Shown: piece after piece, positions 58,339 through 64,000 of the stretch
Numbering within the stretch: position 1 is the stretch's first letter
How the letters are laid out: every line of letters starts with the position of its first letter
Source of the DNA: Anoplopoma fimbria
Lineage: Eukaryota > Chordata > Actinopteri > Perciformes > Anoplopomatidae
Assembly: GCF_027596085.1 (NCBI RefSeq)
Contig: NC_072457.1
Location: forward strand, 3,934,294-3,998,293
Length of the DNA stretch: 64,000 bases
Direction of reading: 5' to 3'
The notes under the pieces: model-generated
The model's database searches: none
What the model was told of the DNA's origin: nothing
Seen by the model: the letters and a program-made list of their open reading frames with translations, nothing else
Program-made: the position numbers and the translations under genes

Positions 58339-61300
58339 GTTGGTCCGTTTTTTAAAATTACAAATTTGCATCAAGGGGCTTTACAATCTCTGCCTTTAGA
58401 TCATTGATTCAAATAAAGAAATAGTTATTTAAATACTCCAGAGGAGCAACAGAAGAGGGATCCCTCTCCCTGGACGGACAGACTCTGTAAATGTTGTGTA
58501 AACAGAATAAAATGACAGTATTGACAATCAGGATGACAGGAATTATACATAGAATGTCAAAATGTTTGAAGAAAATGGATGCGGAAGGATGTCAAACAGC
58601 TTCCGTATGTTCGTGACTTGTAAATGTCACCATAAAAAAAAGTCACAAATAGCTTCACAGTTTTCTAGCGTTGCTGCAGGTATTTTATTTTTGCAAATTT
58701 CCCCGCTGCGGGACTAATAAAGGATTATCTCTTATGCCTGATATCCCCCGCTGCAGCCGTGTTCATTTCCTCTGTAACGCGTCCTGTTTCCTCTCGTTGT
58801 GTCTTCAGACAATGCCTCTGCTGCTTCAAGGAGTACAAGCACCTGGAGGTCTTCAATCAGCTGGTCTACGCCCTCATCAACCTGGTCATCGCTCAGATCA
58901 GCAGCCTGAGGGACCGGCTCTGCAGCGTCCAGGACCACCTCCATCGAGGAGGCGCGTCCGGCGGCGAGGGGGGGTCCCAATGGAGCGGGGCGAGGCAGCG
59001 CCCGGGCCCCTCCCCCGCCCGTCCTCACCCGGGGAGGACGAAACCGTGAATGTGGAGAGAGACTCTGCCGAGGAGGACGCCGCCGACGCCTCCGACCTCA
59101 ACCAGAATAAGAGCCGGAGTCAGGGGCCCAACCAGCCGCGGGAAGCCCAGATGGAAGCACTGGGGGCTGGGGAGAGTGGCGGTGGCGGTGGGTCCGGGGT
59201 CGGTGACGGAGGCGTCGGAGCGAGCAGCGATAATCAGGACCCGTTTGGCTCCTGGAGCACGGAGGAGAGAGAGAAACTGCTGCTGTGTGCCGCCAAGATC
59301 TTCCAGATCCAGTTCCCCCTCTACACAGCCTACAAACACAACACACACCCCACCATCGAGGTGAGGACCAGTCCCACTCCTCACACCACCAAGGGCTCAG
59401 TATGAGAGGCGGATACTGGTACTGATATGTGAGAGTTGAAAAATCATATAAATATAGATTTTTAACAGTCGTGCATAATAAACAAATCGATAAGAATCCC
59501 TTTAATTTGTTTTTTAAAGCATTGAGACTAAGATATGTTCTCAATATAACTTAAGTAAAAACATATTAGTTCTCTGCGATGGACAAACTGTGTATTCAAG
59601 ACGATGTTTCTAAATTATCTCATGTTTTATTAGTCGACTAATGGCTTGTTTTGGTCTTTTTCCACTAACCGTTCTTAAACCGATTCTCCGTTTTTTAAAC
59701 ACTTTTCATTCACGCTGAATGACTTATTTGCAAGAAATGTATAAACACAACTCCGATCTTAAGAAGACTTAAGATGGTGATTTTGTGAGAGTCTTTGTGG
59801 AGAAACTCAGTTTCACAGATCTGTCAATTAAATCAATTAGTCCAACTTGACAAATAAGAATTAGCGGCCCACAATTTTTCTATTAAACAACACACAGCGG
59901 AGGATGCAGTGACTTTGTGGACACTTCCAGGTCCTTTCGTTGGTCACTATGAACTGGTTCCAGCATGTCATTTCACAATAAAACCACAACTTCATGCTTT
60001 TACATTTTTGTTTGTGTATGAATAAACAAGATTTGTTTTCTTAATTAGTGGTATTTAGAGGTTTTTGGTAGATATATGTGTATATATACATATAGATAGA
60101 TGGATAACTTTAGAGTTGTCCACGCTAGCTGTTTCCCCCTGCTTCCAGTCTTTATGCTATGCTAAGCTAAGCTAAACACCATCTGCCTCTATCTCTGGAC
60201 TAGAGTTGGGCAATATATCAATATTTTATCGATATCAAGATATGAGACACGATATTGTCTTATATTTTTTTATGTCGTAAGATGGCACAAGTGTTGTCTT
60301 TTCCTTCAGTTGCAGTAAAGTGATGTAATGAACTTACCAAACAGTCCTAGCTGTTCTATTATAAGCCTTTACCTACTGAGTCATTATATCCACATTACTG
60401 ATTATTATTATTTATTTATTTTTAATCTCATTGGGCACAAATTGTCTCCAATATCGTCACAATATCGATATCGAGATATTTGGTCAAAAATATCTGACTC
60501 GGCATTTAAATGATAATAACTTTTCTCTTCATGTTTAACCTCCAAAACCCTGATTTGACTGTCCGTCCTCTCTTCCCTGCAGGACATATCTGCACATGAA
60601 AGCAACATCCTCGGCTCCTTCTGCGACATGAACGTAAGAAATCTACCTTTTCCATTTTTTCACTGAGTCAAGGGAAGTGAACTCTCTGCTTCCTGTCAGT
60701 CTTCTGACACAAACGGGAAATAAACGCAAAAAAACAAACAATGATGTCTGCAGAAATAAACACAGACTTCTAGTTCATTTCAAAGAAACTCCTGGCGCCT
60801 AATCCACTATACTAAGCTGCTTCGACAACCATAGCTTAATGCTTAAAAAAAGAAAAAAGTCATATTTTTGTTATTTATTCACTCCTATAACTGTTTTATT
60901 GGGAACCTGCACAAACAAGCACCCATCCAACCAGCTGCACCCAGAGCTGGAGAGGTGACGATGATGAAAACTAGCTGTAGGGACGAGGTATTTTGGGAAT
61001 TGCTGTAAGAGACGAGGACATCAGGGGCCTGGATGGTCCAAGCCGTGTCACATGACCAGCTGAAGGGACTCTAGTTTATTGGCCTTTTGCTCCGTTTCTG
61101 TCTGGTTTCTGTCTGAGGTCACCGTTCACATGCAGTGGAAAATAAATGTTAGCAGGTTTGTACAGGCACAAGGACAGATTAACAGGAGGAATAAATAGAG
61201 TGGCTCATCATCGACCCTGGACTGGAAAGGGACTAAATAAATAAATAATGAATCTCTCCTCAGACAAACTCAGATGTTTGAGATATATTTACTTCAGCTC

Positions 61301-63600
61301 TGGTGACAAAAACATATTCAAATATTCTCAAAATAACATTTTTTTTTAAGGTTTTAAGTTTTCCCCTAACCCATGATTTGCTCTTAGAAAAAGATTAAAT
61401 TCCACAGTGCAGAAATACTGTTACAAGTAATCTGCATTTAAGATTTTTTGAAGTAAAAGTACAAAAATATATATATTTTTTTATATTTTTTTATATATTA
61501 TTGGATTCTAATTATTGATGCATTTGTGTGTTCATCACTTTAATGCTGCAGCTGGTAAAGATGGAACTTTTGTTAATTTATTTATAAATATATTATAACT
61601 TTATATACTGCAGCTTGTGAATTTACCCCCCAGGCTAAATTAAGTTTTATTTATGTGTTAATATCAAGATTTATTTGTTGATTATGTTTTGAATTCTTAA
61701 TATGAATCTGCAAGTAAACTAGTAAATCAAGTTATCAGGTAACGGTTGTAGGAAAATAACTATTTCCTGCTGAATTGTAGTGGAGAAGAAGTATAAAGTA
61801 GCAGAAAATGGAAATACTCAAGTAAAGTGCAAGCACCTCAAACTTCTACTTATGTGCAGTACTTGTACTTAGTTACTTTCTACAACTGCAGTTCAGTACA
61901 AATGTAATAAAAAACCATAATGTGAGATATTTCGTTGGAGAATAATAAGAATGTGTTTTATTTCTGATTCACAGCGGCAGAATGTTTTTGCTTCGCGTCG
62001 TTCAGTGTGTTGAGTTTTCCAAACTGAGTACATTTCTCTGTTTGGATAAGTATTGTCCACGTTTCCTGCCCTCGTTGGTTGTTTTGTCAAATGGCCGCCC
62101 ACATTATGACAGTGTGCTGAGCCTCATAAACGCCATGGTAACTGGGTTTCGTTGGTCTGTTCTCCTCACGCTGCTCTTTGTGTTTCTCAGATTAACATTT
62201 TAGGAGCTCAGAATCACTTTAATAACAATGGGTTTGGAAAGGAGCCCACTGACGTACACAATGAGCTTGTGTATGTTGTAGTTTTAAGTTAGGGGGGGGG
62301 TGTTAAGGATTTATGCTGTGGAAACAAATAAATAGCGCTGTGCTGGCTGAGTTTCCGTTTCTTGGATATGATTTCCTGCAGATGAAGTCACCGTCCCCCA
62401 GAGAGCAGTAACGTGTCCCCGGATAATCCGCTAGCTCGATGGCTTTTACCTTCACACCGTCGTAAAGTTTTATTACAGCTCAGGGGAGAGATGAATTTAG
62501 GAACAGGAAGTATGAAAAAAAAAAACACCAGCTTTCATTATTTTTACTGACCATAATAACTGATACTTAACATGAAAATAAGTAATGTATTTACACTCTA
62601 TTAAAATACACTGTAGTTTCAAATAAGTGCACCACAATTGGCACCATTATTTTTGATTGTTTATTTCTGCAGGAACAGTAAAAACAAATTGCAGCAGAAT
62701 TGTCTAGAAGCTTATTTGCATCTATTGTTTCTGAGCAGTTTGACAAAAAAACAACAACTACATGATGACAAATACAGTTCATAACCACATATTACAACAT
62801 TCTGGCATTGTTTAAGCCAGAAAAGAAAAGCTTAAATAGAAGTTAATGTTAAGAAATGCAGCAGATCTTAAAAACAAACATGCATGACTGTATTTTGCAC
62901 CGGCTGTTGACAGGATTTTGAATTCATATCAATTATAATGTTATGCAAGTTTTTTATGATAGGAAACGTGGTGAAACATCCAAACATATGAAACTGCCGT
63001 ATAATCGTTCATTCTGGCAGTATAATCGAGGCTTATTGCTTCTGGTTTTTGTTGCTTAAGTAAAGATAAATAACCAGATTTTTAAAGGACGAGGTCAGAA
63101 TCAGAATCAGCTTTATTGGCCGTGGATGCGTAAGCATACAAGGAATCTGACTCCGGTTTCTTACACTCACTAATACAAAGACACAGACAAATAAATCAAA
63201 ACAAAAATACAAGAGGAACAAAGGGCAAACATTTAACAAACAAAACTGCAGAAGTGTATACATGAACAAAAACAACAATGACAATGAAATGTAAATACAG
63301 TTTAAACTAACTGTCTTTGGATTTTACGCCCCACAAACACCTCACAGTTGACCGTAAATGGGCGGGAAATTGAATAAGAATACAAAAAAAAAGTTTGTGA
63401 CGCTGCATCGTGGCTTTGCTGAGATGTATCTTCTGATGTTGTTGTAACAGGACGTGGAGGTTCCTCTGCATCTGCTGCGTTACGTCTGTATGTTCTGCGG
63501 GAAGCACGGCCTCTCCCTGATGAAGGAGTGCTTCGAGACGGGAACGCCGGAGAGCCTCCCCTTCCCCATCGCCCACGCCTTCATCACCATCGTCTCCAAC
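49123..63600 (+). CDS. usp34: Ubiquitin carboxyl-terminal hydrolase 34, 5' exons
   Basis: USP34 is a very large deubiquitinase (about 3,500 residues in human) acting on axin in Wnt signalling and in the DNA damage response. Only the N-terminal end is here; the catalytic domain lies far to the right. Exons: 49123-49165 (MCENCAELVEVLNE), 57112-57202 (ISDTDGSEGGFQLKKEHALR), 58809-59360, 60583-60633 (DISAHESNILGSFCDMN) and 63451-63600 (DVEVPLHLLRYVCMFCGKHG...IVSN). Exon 3 reads QCLCCFKEYKHLEVFNQLVY and later WSTEEREKLLLCAAKIFQIQ as in human, but in two frames. The first stops at 59049, and the second takes over near a run of seven G (58968-58974). One missing base there would restore it, so I suspect an assembly error. 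The linker in that exon is Gly/Pro-rich and much more GC-rich than the human one. The other junctions keep phase. Confidence 0.95.
49215..49670. repeat. GTTAGC minisatellite in usp34 intron 1
   Basis: Irregular repeats of 'gttagcattgctgtctactg' 'gagcttggtgttagcttctg' alternating in order, about ten 'actggag' blocks, starting 50 bp after the exon 1 donor. Confidence 0.9.
54410..54560. repeat. Teleost repeat ('gttagcatgctaaagtgagc')
   Basis: 'gttagcatgctaaagtgagc' 'aacatggtcaccattatacc' 'tgatgttagcatttatctca' 'caaggagccatcgtgctcag' is a pattern I recognise as frequently repeated in fish genomes. The boundaries are approximate. Confidence 0.5.
56560..56842. mobile_element. Short interspersed element, inverted copy
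   Basis: The right end 'gtaagtcgctttggataaaa' 'gcgtctgctaaatgactgta' is the inverse of the element at 16999 and 26155. The body includes 'cttctggtgactagtagttc' 'tcttgaatac' and 'cacttattgtattggtatta' twice. This is the longest of the three copies. Confidence 0.7.
58085..58338. mobile_element. SINE-like element with (ATT)n tail
   Basis: 'gtggttcgaacccctctaca' 'gtcaacatgccgaggtgtcc' 'ttgagcaagacacctaaccc' 'caagttgctcccgggcgctt' and 'agtgggactaataaaggctt' lead into about 26 ATT units (58261-58338). The 'ggttcgaacccc' string resembles a tRNA T-arm / B-box, as in tRNA-derived SINEs. There is no complete tRNA fold. Confidence 0.65.
58360..58510. repeat. Teleost repeat fragment ('ggggctttacaatctctgcc')
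   Basis: Shares 'acaaatt', 'ggctttacaatct' with 13497-13660 and continues 'gaggagcaacagaagaggga' 'tccctctccctggacggaca'. It is the downstream part of the same family. Confidence 0.6.
58690..58733. repeat. Inverted fragment of the 'ttattagtccc' repeat
   Basis: 'gcaaatttccccgctgcggg' 'actaataaaggattatctct' is the reverse complement of the repeat head at 23165 and 63895, just 75 bp before usp34 exon 3. Confidence 0.75.
60120..60500. repeat. Two adjacent teleost repeats in usp34 intron 4
   Basis: Bases 60120-60200: 'gctagctgtttccccctgct' 'atgctaagctaagctaaaca'. Bases 60205-60500 begin 'gggcaatatatcaatatttt' 'atcgatatcaag' and end 'caatatcgatatcgagatat' 'ttggtc', with related GATATC-rich termini that suggest an inverted-repeat transposon. 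No coding capacity is seen. Confidence 0.55.
61790..61900. repeat. Teleost repeat ('aaatactcaagtaaagtgca')
   Basis: 'gtataaagtagcagaaaatg' 'gaaatactcaagtaaagtgc' 'acctcaaacttctacttatg' 'tgcagtacttgtacttagtt' belongs to the same family as 5815-6420 and 13225-13375, in inverse orientation. Confidence 0.6.
63095..63300. repeat. Teleost repeat ('cagaatcagctttattggcc')
   Basis: 'tcagaatcagaatcagcttt' 'attggccgtggatgcgtaag' 'catacaaggaatctgactcc' is a very frequent fish repeat of unnamed class, immediately upstream of usp34 exon 5. Confidence 0.6.
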
Positions 63601-63891
63601 GTGAGTCCACCGTCATCAACTCCTACCTGCCATGATTTATACGCTCAAATGAAAGATTGAAATGTTATTTTTTTGAGGTAGATTTGGAGGGAAAGTGATG
63701 TTTTGGCTAGTTGCCACTAGTTATACTACTATTAGGTCCACCTTCATAAAACTAATGCAGTCTAATACAACAGTCCTGCAATAACTCTTCCCTTCATGAA
63801 GGTTGTAATTTATTCAGTGATGTGTGTTTCCAATATTTACCTATCCTCAATGATAAAAACTTTTAGCTACTTGTTGTTTTAAAAGACATCA

Positions 63892-64000
63892 AGATAAGAT
63901 AAGATAATCCTTTATTAGTCCCACAGCGGGGAAATTTGCAGGATTACAGCAGCAGAGAGGATAGTGCACAACAAGAGACATAGTAAAAAAAACAAGATCA
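63892..64000. repeat. Teleost repeat ('tcctttattagtcccacagc'), runs off the window
   Basis: 'aagataagataagataatcc' 'tttattagtcccacagcggg' 'gaaatttgcaggattacagc' matches 23160-23320 closely, in the same orientation. Confidence 0.75.

Larger units (their letters stand above)
60634..63450. other. usp34: usp34 intron 4 (2.8 kb), no gene
   Basis: AT-rich intron between the exons ending GSFCDMN and starting DVEVPLH. It holds a 'aaatactcaagtaaagtgc' type repeat (61790-61900) and a 'cagaatcagctttattggcc' type repeat (63095-63300). No other exon is seen. Confidence 0.65.

Noticed and set aside
58974..59000. A mini-intron explaining the usp34 frame change
   Set aside because: The only gt...ag pair across the frame change is about 27 bp, too short for a vertebrate intron. 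A single missing base in the G run is simpler.

Overview
This is a eukaryotic nuclear window from a ray-finned fish, most likely a percomorph teleost. The genes are split by GT-AG introns, encode proteins close to human orthologues, and sit among repeats typical of teleost genomes (Tc1-like ends, 'ttattagtcccgcagc' elements, 'taagtacatttactcaagtac' elements, long CA tracts). The repeat names are recalled, not searched.

Three complete or nearly complete conserved genes and one partial gene lie in the same order and orientation (+): the 3' part of cct4 (1-3677), fam161a (5639-11964), xpo1 (coding 27368-44450) and the 5' part of usp34 (from 49123, running off the right end). The same order, CCT4-FAM161A-XPO1-USP34, is found on human 2p15, so this is an ancient synteny block of housekeeping and ciliary genes: chaperonin, centriole/cilium protein, nuclear export receptor and deubiquitinase. 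Nothing suggests the four act in one pathway.

The spacer between fam161a and xpo1 (about 12.0-24.8 kb) is the accessory part. It holds a small minus-strand immunoglobulin V-domain gene (15371-16224) next to an assembly gap (16401-16500), a 146-bp CA tract, a 2.1-kb pyrimidine/purine minisatellite open in several frames on both strands, a hAT-like MITE with an 8-bp target duplication, a decayed LINE with reverse transcriptase and RNase H remnants, and a 1.8-kb patchwork array built from shuffled transposon pieces. That array also carries a copy of the xpo1 promoter-proximal sequence.

A second patchwork array lies in the xpo1 5' region (25.95-26.64 kb). Inside xpo1, a piece of exon 10 with its flanking intron has been copied into intron 3. 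A roughly 170-bp AT-rich satellite (46.12-48.60 kb) fills the spacer directly upstream of the usp34 promoter. Regulatory signals that can be read include an RFX X-box upstream of fam161a, a CRE/CCAAT/GC-box cluster at xpo1, and a TCTCGCGAGA element at usp34. No bacterial, viral, CRISPR or tRNA gene features were seen. I did not find a clearly new molecular system. The most unusual signals are the Ig gene inserted in the synteny block, the local copy-and-shuffle arrays, and the duplicated xpo1 exon and promoter fragments.
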